Positions 8,554 to 16,837 of a DNA stretch of 64,000 nt are shown here, piece after piece (the first letter of the stretch is position 1; every line of letters begins with the position of its first letter). The position numbers were made by a program, and so were the translations under genes. Under the pieces are notes generated by a model, which was not told the DNA's origin, did no database searches, and saw nothing but the letters and a program-made list of their open reading frames with translations. Source of the stretch: CBDCNH01 sp965219015 (GTDB lineage: Bacteria; Pseudomonadota; Alphaproteobacteria; Rhodobacterales; Rhodobacteraceae); NCBI GenBank assembly GCA_965219015.1, contig CBDCNH010000011.1, forward strand, positions 1 to 64,000, in the 5' to 3' direction.

Positions 8554-9189
8554 TCATGTCTCAAGGATTCGCATGCCCTTCTTCACGGCCGGGCGCTCAC
8601 CGACACGCGCGAGCCAATCACTGATTGCGGGCGATGCCGCGAAGGTTTCACCGAGAGGGTCCGCCATCGCGGTACGCGCCTCCTCAACCCAAGGATATGA
8701 GGCGACATCGGCGATCGAATAGTCCGACCCGCCGATGTAGGAATGAGCCGCAAGTCGCGTTTCGAGAACGCCGAGCAGGCGCTTGCCTTCCTTGGTGAAG
8801 CGGTCAACGGCGAGTTGCGCCGTCTCGGTCGATCGGACGGCAAAGAAGTTGAGCTGGCCGAGCATCGGGCCGGGCCCGCCAATCGACCAGTAGAGCCACT
8901 CGAGAACCACCCAGCGAACGGGTCCGGCTGCCGGCAGCAGCAAGCCACTTTTTTCGGCGAGATACTCCAAGATCGCGCCGCTTTCAAAGAGCGGCAAGCG
9001 AGCGCCGCTCGCGTCCTCGTCGACAATCGCCGGGATCTTGTTGTTCGGGGAGACGGCAAGGAAAGCGGGATCGAACTGCTCGTCCGCGGAAAGGTCGACG
9101 GGATGGACCTGATGCGGCAGCCCAGTCTCTTCGAGCATGATTGCGACCTTGCGGCCGTTAGGGGTCTTCCAAGTATAGAATTGAATCAT
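8554..9189 (-). CDS. Glutathione S-transferase family protein, YfcG/YghU-like
   Basis: This is a cytoplasmic thiol enzyme of 211 residues. The N-terminal thioredoxin-fold domain (about 1-82) begins IQFYTWKTPNGRKVAIMLEE and has the cis-proline motif SPNNKIPAI and the glutathione gamma-glutamyl contact FESGAILEYLAEK. The Thr/Asn-containing start is typical of the disulfide-bond oxidoreductase (Nu/YghU-YfcG) group, which uses no catalytic Ser or Cys. The helical C-terminal domain (about 90-205) has the SIADVASYPWV motif. The XapX gene lies upstream on the same strand. Confidence 0.9.
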   Translation of the reverse strand: MIQFYTWKTPNGRKVAIMLEETGLPHQVHPVDLSADEQFDPAFLAVSPNNKIPAIVDEDASGARLPLFESGAILEYLAEKSGLLLPAAGPVRWVVLEWLYWSIGGPGPMLGQLNFFAVRSTETAQLAVDRFTKEGKRLLGVLETRLAAHSYIGGSDYSIADVASYPWVEEARTAMADPLGETFAASPAISDWLARVGERPAVKKGMRILET

Positions 9190-9222
9190 TCCCGAGCTCT
9201 CCTTCTGTCGGCATAGATTGAA

Positions 9223-9456
9223 TTAACCCTTCGGCGGAGCAGAACTCGACCGGGAGTCATCTTTCCTGGAGTTTGTATCCAACTTCTCGTGCGGCGCCGC
9301 GTAGTGATGTTTGAGCCAGATCACGCCCTGCTCGCCAATCACAAAGCCAAGAAGGCCGACCAGCGCGACGAGCGGCGGAGCCGGAGATTTAACACCGGCA
9401 AAGCCGTAAGCCGCCCCGACGGCGATCCCGAACAGCAGTGACACCAGGAAAGACAT
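9223..9456 (-). CDS. XapX domain membrane protein
   Basis: The 77-residue product starts MSFLVSLLFGIAVGAAYGFA and contains the short XapX (DUF1427) signature: two membrane segments around residues 2-20 and 26-45 joined by VKSPAPPLVALVGLLG. The hydrophilic tail (KLDTNSRKDDSRSSS) is probably cytoplasmic. I chose the ATG at 9456, which has GAGG a few bases upstream, over one eight codons earlier. XapX proteins are of unknown function. It is upstream of and co-oriented with the GST gene. Confidence 0.82.
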   Translation of the reverse strand: MSFLVSLLFGIAVGAAYGFAGVKSPAPPLVALVGLLGFVIGEQGVIWLKHHYAAPHEKLDTNSRKDDSRSSSAPPKG

Positions 9457-9751
9457 GCAACCTCGCGGCAGCTCGAGCAACCGGCTGCACCATTACAACC
9501 GATTGGGATATGATGCCGTCTGCCGGCCAAGAAAACCGGCAAATTTTCGTTGATTTCCTTCAAGTCGCTAGAAGGTTCCGCGACCACGTTTCGGAAATTT
9601 CGAAGATTCCGATCCAGATTATCTGAGTGTTCGGCGCCTAGTTTCATCCCAAGTCGGCACTGCGGACAACGGCGGATAGTCAGATTTCTTGAAGCCGTGT
9701 CCACGCAGCCGGGCTCAAAAGGTGAGCCCTCACCAACTCAAGGAGCGACAC

Positions 9752-10576
9752 ATGCCCTGGATTAAGACACGCGACCGCACGGAGATCAACGTGAAGGATT
9801 GGGGCAGCGGCCGTCCCGTTATTCTCATACACGGCTATCCCCTCAACGCCGATGCGTTCGACCGCACCGCGATGAAGCTTGTCGAGGCTGGACACCGCGT
9901 CATCAACTACGATCGGCGTGGCGTCGGCCGCTCCGGCCAGCCTTGGGACGGCTATGACTGGGACACCTACTCTGACGATCTCGCCGACGTGATGGAAGCG
10001 ACGGGCGCGACCGAGGACGTCACGGTGATCGGCTATTCGATGGGCGGCGGAGAATGCGCCCGCTACATGAGCCGACACGATGGAAAAGGCGTCATCAAGC
10101 TCGGGCTCTACGCTTCGATCGTCCCGGGAATGCTCAAGTCCGACGACAATCCGGCAGGTCACACGCCGTCGGACTACGAGGACATCGTCGCCGGCATCGA
10201 AAAGGACGTTGCCGCCTTCTTCCGGCACACGTTCCTGCCGCCGTTCTACGGAGTTGGCGGTCCTCGCACCGCGAGCAACGACGTGATCGAGGCCGCGGTT
10301 GATGCAGCGCTCATGGGAAGCTTGCGGGCGCTGACAGCGATGCCGCACAACTTCACCTTCGGCGACTTCACCGGCGACATCCCGGCCATGACCGTGCCGA
10401 CGCTCATCCTGCACGGGACCGAGGACAAGCCGGCGCCGATCGACGCGACCGCCCGTCGCGCCCACAAGATGATCCCGGGATCGCGACTGATCGAGTACGA
10501 AGGCCACCCGCACGGCTTCTACGCGACCAACTCCGACCAGATGATCGCGGACACGCTGGCGTTCGTCCAGCAATAG
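9752..10576 (+). CDS. Alpha/beta hydrolase, non-heme chloroperoxidase-like
   Basis: The 274-residue protein has the order of the chloroperoxidase/esterase branch: HGYP oxyanion motif (about residue 29), RGVGRSGQPWDGYDWDTY, nucleophile elbow GYSMGGGE (Ser near 95), catalytic Asp in LHGTEDKPAP and His in EGHPHGF near 251. Such enzymes act as esterases and can form peracids. The start is the ATG at 9752, preceded by a strong AAGGAG at 9740-9745. It is the first gene of an apparent operon with the ThDP enzyme (37 bp downstream) and the DUF427 gene. Confidence 0.9.
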   Translation: MPWIKTRDRTEINVKDWGSGRPVILIHGYPLNADAFDRTAMKLVEAGHRVINYDRRGVGRSGQPWDGYDWDTYSDDLADVMEATGATEDVTVIGYSMGGGECARYMSRHDGKGVIKLGLYASIVPGMLKSDDNPAGHTPSDYEDIVAGIEKDVAAFFRHTFLPPFYGVGGPRTASNDVIEAAVDAALMGSLRALTAMPHNFTFGDFTGDIPAMTVPTLILHGTEDKPAPIDATARRAHKMIPGSRLIEYEGHPHGFYATNSDQMIADTLAFVQQ

Positions 10577-10613
10577 CTCCGCCGCTCCCAATGCACACGT
10601 CCAGGAGACCGCT

Positions 10614-12308
10614 ATGATGACCGTGGCCGAACTTCTTGTTGAGACCCTCGCCGACATCGGCGTTCGCCAAATCTTCGGCGTCGTAGGCGACGCGCTCAAC
10701 CCGCTCTCCGAAGCGATCCGCAAGCAGGACCGCATCGAGTGGATCGGCGTTCATCACGAGGAAGGCGCGGCTCTGGCCGCCGCGGCTCAGGCCAAGCTGA
10801 CCGGTCGTCTGGGCGTGTGCTGCGGGACGACCGGACCGGGAGCCAATCACCTCGTCGCCGGGCTCTATGAGGCCAAAAAGGACCACGCGCCGGTGCTCGC
10901 GATCTCGGGCGGCGTCCCCGCTGAGTTTCGCGGCGTGGACTATCGCCAGGAGAACGCGCCCAACCTGCTCTTCCGGGACGTTGCGGCGTATACCGAAACG
11001 ATCACCGACCCGGTGATGGCCGCGAAGGTGGTCCACGAGGCCATAGCAGAGGCCTACGGCGCGCGGGGTGTCGCCCACATCAACATCCCGCAGGACGTGA
11101 TCGGCGGGAAGGTGTCGGCACCCACACCGAGCGTTCCCACCCTCAGACCGCGACCCGAGGTCGCCCCATCGCCGGGTGACGTCGAGGAGGCTCTGCGACT
11201 GATCGGCGACGCAAAGACGGTGGCGGTGCTCTGCGGGACCGGCTGTCGCGGTTCGGAAGCCGAACTGATCGCGCTCTCGGATCGTCTGCGCGCACCGCTG
11301 ATGCATACCTATCGCGGCCAGGACATGCTGCCCTACGACGATCCGCACTGGATCGGCGGCGTCGGCCTGATCGGCGGACAACCGGGCGTCGACGCCGTGA
11401 AGAAGGCCGACCTGCTGCTTATGCTCGGCAGCGACTATCCGTACAGCGAGTGGCTGCCTCAGGACGGCAATCTCATCCAGGTGGACGAGCGAGCGACCGT
11501 TCTCGGTCGCCGGGCGACGACGAAGCTCGGCATCGTCGGATCGGTCAAGCCGACCCTCCGCATGCTTTTGGAGCGGCTGCCGGCGCGCACCGATCAGGAC
11601 TTCTTCGACAGTGTCTCCGCAGACCGTGCGAAATGGAACAGAATGCTCGATGCAAAGTCCGACCCGGCCCGCAGCGCCGACAAGATCCATCCGCAGGCGA
11701 TCGCCCGCGCGGTCAGTGATCGGGCCAGCGACGATGCGATCTTCGTCACCGACACTGGCCTCGCTACATTATGGGCGGCGAACTGGACGCGGCCTTCGGG
11801 CCGGCAGCGCTTTACCGGTTCCTTCAACAATCAGTCCGTTGGAACGGGAATGGGTCTGGCAAACGGGGCGCAGGCGCTCGACCGCGCGCGCCAGGTGATC
11901 CTGCACATCGGCGACGGTGGTTTTCTCATGATGTTGGGCGAGTTCATGACGGCTGTCGGCCATCAGCTGCCCGTCAAGGTCGTCGTCTATGACAACAACT
12001 CCTGGGGTCTCGTCCACCTGGAGATGGAGCAGATCGCAAATCCGATCTCGCCGGGCGCCAACTTCCGTAACCCCGATTTCGCAGCGCTTGCGAAGGCGTG
12101 TGGCGCGGAAGGCTTCACGGTCCGACAGCCGGATCAGATCGGAGCCGCGGTGGACGCTTTTCTTGCCGCGCCGGGACCGGCGATCCTCCACGCCCATGTC
12201 GCCGCAGACGAGTTGCCCGTGTTGCCGCACATCGATTGGGGCATGGCCGCCAAGTACGGCCTCGCCAAGTTCAAGGAACTGTTTGCGGCCGAACCGGCGG
12301 CAACCTAA
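10614..12308 (+). CDS. Thiamine pyrophosphate-dependent enzyme, pyruvate oxidase/dehydrogenase (quinone)-like
   Basis: The 564-residue protein has the three-domain layout of the acetolactate synthase/PoxB superfamily. The N-terminal domain carries the catalytic Glu in HHEEGAALAAAA (about 50) and the GTTGPGANHLVAGLYEA motif. The central FAD/nucleotide-like domain follows. The C-terminal ThDP domain has GDGGF near 433 and NN after ~26 residues, the Mg-ThDP motif. PoxB-type enzymes decarboxylate pyruvate and pass electrons to quinone. The true 2-oxoacid here is unproven. It starts ATGATG after AGGAG, between the hydrolase and the DUF427 gene. Confidence 0.88.
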   Translation: MMTVAELLVETLADIGVRQIFGVVGDALNPLSEAIRKQDRIEWIGVHHEEGAALAAAAQAKLTGRLGVCCGTTGPGANHLVAGLYEAKKDHAPVLAISGGVPAEFRGVDYRQENAPNLLFRDVAAYTETITDPVMAAKVVHEAIAEAYGARGVAHINIPQDVIGGKVSAPTPSVPTLRPRPEVAPSPGDVEEALRLIGDAKTVAVLCGTGCRGSEAELIALSDRLRAPLMHTYRGQDMLPYDDPHWIGGVGLIGGQPGVDAVKKADLLLMLGSDYPYSEWLPQDGNLIQVDERATVLGRRATTKLGIVGSVKPTLRMLLERLPARTDQDFFDSVSADRAKWNRMLDAKSDPARSADKIHPQAIARAVSDRASDDAIFVTDTGLATLWAANWTRPSGRQRFTGSFNNQSVGTGMGLANGAQALDRARQVILHIGDGGFLMMLGEFMTAVGHQLPVKVVVYDNNSWGLVHLEMEQIANPISPGANFRNPDFAALAKACGAEGFTVRQPDQIGAAVDAFLAAPGPAILHAHVAADELPVLPHIDWGMAAKYGLAKFKELFAAEPAAT

Positions 12309-12330
12309 CCCTCGCGATTGGAGCTTCGTC

Positions 12331-13119
12331 ATGGCGCTTACCATCGGAACCGGCCCATTCGGGAAGCAGCCCGTCGGGCGCTTCGACGTCGAACCGCCAC
12401 TCCGGCCGCTGCTCTTCTGGGAGCCCTTTCTCAAGCGCTTCCGGGTCGTCGCGGGCGGAGAGACGATTGTCGACAGCCGCAAGGTCATCGCGCTCCATGA
12501 GACCGGGCAGATGATGCGCCTTTGCGTGCCGTGGTCCGACGTTCGACGCGATCTTCTCGCAGAGGGACACAGCTCTGGCGGAGGCCGTACCGGATCGCTT
12601 CGCTCGTGGTCCGCGGTCGCAGGCGGTCCTTCGATCGCCCGATCGTTCGAGGCGCCGCCGGCGACGGCCGCCCCGATCAAGGATCTGGTCGTCTTCGACC
12701 TCGATAAGATCGACGCCTGGTATCTCGAGGACGACCTCGGCTACGCGCATCCGCGCGATCCCTACCACCGCGTCGACGTCCAGCGCGGGTCTCAACACGT
12801 GACGATCCGCACGGGCAAGACGCGGGTCGCCGAGAGCGCCGCGCCCGCGCTCTTGTTTGAAACGTCGATGGGGCCGCGCTTTTATCTGCCGCCCGATGCG
12901 GTCCGGATGGACGTGCTCGAGAAAAGCGAGACGGTCTCCCAGTGCCCCTATAAGGGCGACGGACAGCACTGGCATGTCGTCACCGACGGCCAGCGGATCC
13001 CCGACGCCGCATGGAGCCTCACCACGCCGATGGGCGACGCGCTGACCATCCCGCGCTGGTTCAGTTTCTATCCCGAGAAACTGGAAGTCGAAGTCGACGG
13101 CGAGCTGCTGCGGGCCTGA
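12331..13119 (+). CDS. DUF427 domain protein with two DUF427-like halves
   Basis: The 262-residue protein has a short first half (LFWEPFLKRFRVVAGGETIV, residues about 25-75) and a complete second half (about 130-235: YHRVDVQRGSQHVTIRTGKT, FETSMGPRFYLPPDAVRMDV, SQCPYKGDGQHWHV). They are joined by a Ser/Gly/Ala-rich linker. DUF427 proteins have no settled function. It starts 22 bp after the ThDP enzyme with GGAG upstream and is likely co-transcribed with it, which hints at a shared oxidative or short-chain acid pathway. Confidence 0.85.
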   Translation: MALTIGTGPFGKQPVGRFDVEPPLRPLLFWEPFLKRFRVVAGGETIVDSRKVIALHETGQMMRLCVPWSDVRRDLLAEGHSSGGGRTGSLRSWSAVAGGPSIARSFEAPPATAAPIKDLVVFDLDKIDAWYLEDDLGYAHPRDPYHRVDVQRGSQHVTIRTGKTRVAESAAPALLFETSMGPRFYLPPDAVRMDVLEKSETVSQCPYKGDGQHWHVVTDGQRIPDAAWSLTTPMGDALTIPRWFSFYPEKLEVEVDGELLRA

Positions 13120-13362
13120 CAAGATGACGTTCATCAATTCACCGTTGTCGCCACCAGCGGTGCCTGCTTTTCGGGCCGCTGGCTGTGGGTGACGCCCATC
13201 CCGGTCGTGGCTCTTCGCGGGCTTCGCGTAAAATGCACCAAAGCCGCCATTTCTTGACGAGCGAAGGGCCTATTGAGAGAAAGCCGTTCGTCGGCGGCTT
13301 CGAATGCCGCTGTCCGCGACGGGCCTGAACGATCTGAAGCACGGCAACCTCGTGAACCTGGA
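13120..13362. other. 243 bp with no gene seen
   Basis: Between the DUF427 stop and the chosen MBL start there is no conserved ORF. A TTG at 13273 is in frame with the MBL gene and has GAAGGG upstream, so up to 30 extra residues are possible, but that stretch is low-complexity. Confidence 0.4.
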
Positions 13363-14199
13363 GTGACACAACTGGACGGAAGACTTTCGACACTGCCCAT
13401 TCACATCTGTGCAACATGCGGCACCTCGTTTGCCGAAGCGCCCTCGCCGCCGGCGTGCTGCCCGATCTGCGAGGACGAGCGCCAATACGTGCCGCGCACG
13501 GGTCAAGTCTGGACCACGCCAAAAGAGCTAAGCGTCGATCACGTCAACGCCTGGCGGCTGTTGGAGCCGAACCTGTTCCAAATCCACACGATTCCCGATT
13601 TCGCGATCGGCCAGCGGGCACTCCTCGTGCGAACGCCGGTCGGCAACTTCCTATGGGACTGCGTCGCGCTGCTCGATGAGGCAACCGTTGAACTGATCCG
13701 GACGCTCGGCGGGCTGGCGGGTATCGCCATCTCCCATCCCCATTACTACACGACTTGTCAGGACTGGGCGGCGGCGTTCGATTGCCCCGTCCATCTTCAT
13801 GTCGCCGATCGGGATTGGGTCATGAGGCCGCACCCGCTCATTCAGTTCTGGGACGGCGACGAGCTGTCTCTCGCTCCCGACTTCACGCTGATCCGGCTGG
13901 GAGGACATTTTCCAGGCTCTTCCGTCGCCTATTGGACGTCGAGCGGAGACGGTGTGCTGCTGACGGGCGACACGATCCAGGTGGTGGCGGAGCCACGCGG
14001 CGTGACGTTCCTCTGGAGCTATCCGAACAAGATCCCCTTGTCCGCTGGGACCGTTCGGCGGATTGCCGATGAAATTGGCCGGTGGCGCGTCGACCGCATC
14101 TACGGCTTCGATGAAGGGCTTCAGATCATCGGTGACGGCAGCGCGGCAATCGAGGACTCCGCGCGGCGCTACATCGACCTGTTGTCGGAAGAGAAATAG
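13363..14199 (+). CDS. MBL-fold metallo-hydrolase with N-terminal zinc ribbon
   Basis: The protein has 278 residues if it starts at the GTG at 13363 (TQLDGRLSTLPIHICATCG). Residues about 14-37 form a CATC/CPIC zinc-ribbon-like pair. The remainder follows the metallo-beta-lactamase fold, but the first metal motif reads SHPHYYTTC instead of HxHxDH, so metal binding may be altered. Later motifs are GGHFPGSSVAYW and LTGDTIQVV. The protein is probably a cytoplasmic hydrolase or a degenerate one, substrate unknown. The TTG at 13273 is an alternative start. Confidence 0.82.
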   Translation: MTQLDGRLSTLPIHICATCGTSFAEAPSPPACCPICEDERQYVPRTGQVWTTPKELSVDHVNAWRLLEPNLFQIHTIPDFAIGQRALLVRTPVGNFLWDCVALLDEATVELIRTLGGLAGIAISHPHYYTTCQDWAAAFDCPVHLHVADRDWVMRPHPLIQFWDGDELSLAPDFTLIRLGGHFPGSSVAYWTSSGDGVLLTGDTIQVVAEPRGVTFLWSYPNKIPLSAGTVRRIADEIGRWRVDRIYGFDEGLQIIGDGSAAIEDSARRYIDLLSEEK

Positions 14200-14415
14200 A
14201 AGACGTTCAGCTCTTGGCCCTCGGAAATGGAGCGCCTTGTGCTCGCAAACGGTGCGGTCTTCTGCTCGAACGAGATGACAACCGGCGTGGCGGTCTCCTC
14301 GATGAACTAGGCGACCACATCCGTCCTGTCGGTGCCGTCGCCGCGTTCCTCGGCCGCTCGCCCGACACGGCCGTGGTTGACGGCATTCGCCGCTTCCAGG
14401 GCCAAGGGGCCGAAA
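14200..14415. other. 216 bp with a possible minus-strand coding remnant
   Basis: No intact gene is visible. On the minus strand one frame reads FGPLALEAANAVNHGRVGRA and later, after an in-frame stop, FIEETATPVVISFEQKTA. Both look coding-like but cannot be assigned. This may be the trace of a gene once upstream or downstream of the NmrA-like gene. Confidence 0.35.
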
Positions 14416-15294
14416 TCAGCCGGCAAGAGCCGGCTGCAACTCCTCCTCGACCCACTGGCGGTAGCTCGTCGGGCCGATGATCGCGGTGGCACGCGATGCG
14501 GCGTTGTCCATGCCTTCTTCCTTGGCCCGGAGCATGTCTACGAAGCCCTGCGCGAACGCATCGGTGAAGCCACGTGCCATCGCAGCTTCCTTGTACGCCT
14601 CGTAGGTCTGATGCTCGTAGCGGACCTTGCGACCGGTCACGTCCGACACGATCGCCGCCAGATCGGCATAGGAAAGCTCCTCCGGGCCGAGGACTGGCAC
14701 GTCCTCCTGCCCCGACCAGCTCCGATCGATCAGCAGCCCGGCAGCGGCGGCACCGCTATCGCGGGCGGCGGTATGCGGCAGCTTTTTGTCGGGTGCGATA
14801 GGGCCGGGCATTTTTCCCTCGCGAATGGTGTCGACCATCCGCAACGCGTTGTCCATGAACCCCGGGAGTGCGACACCGCGCACGGCCGCGCCCGTGGTGC
14901 GAAGCAGATCGACCATGTGGATCGAGCCGGTCGCGTTGCCGGCGGACTCCTGCCACGGCGTGTCGCGGCCGAGCGTCGTGACCGCGACGATGTGGGGTAC
15001 GCCGTGCCGGCGCATCGCGTCCGCACCTGGTCGCGCGAAGTCCACGGTCGCTGCGGCAGGCGTCGGCGCCGGCGTGGGCGGGCACAGCCAGAACACCGCG
15101 TCCGCTCCCCGGAACGCTCGATCGACCACGGCGGCGTCGCCGTGCGACCCTTCCACCACGTCCACCCGGGCCCGCACGTCCTGGGGCAGCTTCGAGGGAT
15201 CGCGAACGATCAGGCGCAGCGTCTCGCCGGCATCGAGGAGGTGGCGGACGACATGGTGGCCGATATTGCCGGTCGGGGTGGTGACGACGATCAT
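14416..15294 (-). CDS. NmrA-family NAD(P)-binding protein
   Basis: The 292-residue protein starts MIVVTTPTGNIGHHVVRHLL, a Rossmann GxxGxxG motif of atypical short-chain dehydrogenases. LRLIVRDPSKLP follows, the NADP-selecting segment of the NmrA/azoreductase-like (QorB-type) group. The substrate loop and C-terminal part (YADLAAIVSDVTGRKVRYEH) match that group. Members act as redox sensors or quinone/azo reductases. Which role applies here is unknown. It is divergent from an AraC regulator 97 bp away, a pairing that suggests regulation by it. Confidence 0.88.
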   Translation of the reverse strand: MIVVTTPTGNIGHHVVRHLLDAGETLRLIVRDPSKLPQDVRARVDVVEGSHGDAAVVDRAFRGADAVFWLCPPTPAPTPAAATVDFARPGADAMRRHGVPHIVAVTTLGRDTPWQESAGNATGSIHMVDLLRTTGAAVRGVALPGFMDNALRMVDTIREGKMPGPIAPDKKLPHTAARDSGAAAAGLLIDRSWSGQEDVPVLGPEELSYADLAAIVSDVTGRKVRYEHQTYEAYKEAAMARGFTDAFAQGFVDMLRAKEEGMDNAASRATAIIGPTSYRQWVEEELQPALAG

Positions 15295-15391
15295 GACAAG
15301 CCTCCGTTTGATCAGGCAGGGAGATAGTCATAGGCAGGCATACGCCCTACTTTGATCGTTCATCATTCCTTCGCCATCGTCCGGAACCGTC

Positions 15392-16321
15392 ATGGACCCG
15401 TTGTCCGACATCCTCGCCGTCCTCAAGCCCGAGAGCTATCTCACCGCCGGTGTCGACGCCGGGGGTGCGTGGGCCATCCGGTTCGGCAACAGGCCCGGCA
15501 CCATCAAGTGCCATGCGGTGACGGCCGGCGGCTGCTGGCTGGCGGTGGACGGTACGGAGGCGCCGGTCCGGCTAACGGCGGGGGATTGCATCATCCTGCC
15601 GAGCGGTCGACCTTTCACGCTTGCCAGCGATCTGTCGTTGACCCCAGCCCAGGCGCAGGACGTCCTTCGCGATGCCCGGCCGGGCGACGTGATCCTGCAC
15701 AATGGCGGCGGCGACTTCGCCTTCATCGGAACCCGCTTCGAGGTGGACAGCCGCAAGGCAGGGGTCATGCTGGGAACGCTGCCGCCCCTCATTCACCTCA
15801 ACGACGCCGAAGATCGCGATGTGCTGCGCTGGTGCATCACACAGATGATGACGGAGATGCGGGCCGGCAGACCGGGCGGTACGCTTGCCGCCCGCCATCT
15901 GGCTCACCTGATGCTGCTCCAAGCCTTCAGGCTTCATCTGTCGCGGCAAGCAAGCGGCCGTGTGGGCCTGCTCTACGCCTTGGCGGACCCGCAGCTCGGC
16001 AGAGCGATCGAGGCGATGCACGCCGACCCGGCGCACCGCTGGACGCTGGCCGAGTTGGCAACGCGCGCCGGGCTGTCCCGGTCGATCTTCGCGCAACGGT
16101 TTCGGGAGCGCGTCGGCGAAACCCCGATCGGCTATCTGGCGCAATGGCGTATGATGCTGGCGAGGGACAGGCTGACGGACGGCCGGGACCCGCTGAGCAC
16201 CATTGCCAACGAGCTCGGCTACGACTCCGAGAACGCCTTCAACACAGCGTTCCGACGCGTCATCGGGTGCTCCCCGCGCCGCTACGCCCGTGCCGAGGCG
16301 GTGGGTACCAGCCCGACGTAG
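15392..16321 (+). CDS. AraC-family transcriptional regulator, cupin type
   Basis: The 309-residue protein has an N-terminal cupin (AraC_binding_2/cupin_6) sensor domain at about 1-180 (GTIKCHAVTAGGCWLAVDG, AGDCIILPSGRPF). The C-terminal double helix-turn-helix at about 210-305 includes TLAELATRAGLSRSIFAQRF and the second-helix signature STIANELGYDSENAFNTAFR. It is divergent from the NmrA-like gene, so 15295-15391 should hold both promoters. The inducer is unknown. Confidence 0.93.
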   Translation: MDPLSDILAVLKPESYLTAGVDAGGAWAIRFGNRPGTIKCHAVTAGGCWLAVDGTEAPVRLTAGDCIILPSGRPFTLASDLSLTPAQAQDVLRDARPGDVILHNGGGDFAFIGTRFEVDSRKAGVMLGTLPPLIHLNDAEDRDVLRWCITQMMTEMRAGRPGGTLAARHLAHLMLLQAFRLHLSRQASGRVGLLYALADPQLGRAIEAMHADPAHRWTLAELATRAGLSRSIFAQRFRERVGETPIGYLAQWRMMLARDRLTDGRDPLSTIANELGYDSENAFNTAFRRVIGCSPRRYARAEAVGTSPT

Positions 16322-16370
16322 TCTTACGCGACCTTCGGGTTCGACAGTCGCCATGAGCTTCCGGAACGCC

Positions 16371-16660
16371 ATCTCGTTCCCGATCGACCCTTCTGCCCGA
16401 CAGGGCGGGCCCGGCCGAGGTCGCAGCCCGCTTCGAGCCGGTCAGGCCCGCTTTCTCGGGCAGCGCATCCGGCAGGGGGGCGGGCAGGTCTGCTGCGAAG
16501 CGTTCCGGTCGGCCGTTGACCTGAAGCGCCACCGGCGCTTCCCGATCCGTCGGGATGACCGACGGGAGTTGCACAACAGCCGGAGCGGGCACCGCCAAGC
16601 CCACGGTCACGGGCGCGATTGCGGCCGGCGACAGGACGGACGGGCGGCTCAGGCCGCCCG
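16371..16660 (-). pseudogene. Remnant of an aldehyde oxidase-type 2Fe-2S subunit (PaoA/YagT-like)
   Basis: On the minus strand one frame reads VALQVNGRPERFAADLPAPL, then PDALPEKAGLTGSKR. This matches the N-terminal ferredoxin domain of molybdenum hydroxylase small subunits (pattern: LxVNG ... LLDxLRExLxLTGTKKGCDHG). After TGSKR the frame changes: the next frame gives GCDLG, and the CGACTV cluster motif is gone. The preceding residues (APVTVGLAVPAPAVVQLP) look like the end of a Tat-type leader. Neither a full start nor the second cluster domain is present. It is a dead fragment without partner subunits. The remaining bases of 16322-16837 hold nothing else I recognise. Confidence 0.7.
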
Positions 16661-16837
16661 GAGAAGGATCAAATGATCAGGCTCTCGTTCCTTTCGAACA
16701 GCGATGCCGGGACGGACGCCTCAATGCGGGACGGAGACGAGGAAGTGGTCGCAGCGTTCGGCTGGACCTACCTGGGGTCTTCTTCGCGGCTTCGGTGACC
16801 GCTTCGACGCGAGCCGCGGGAACGGGCCTCTCACGCG

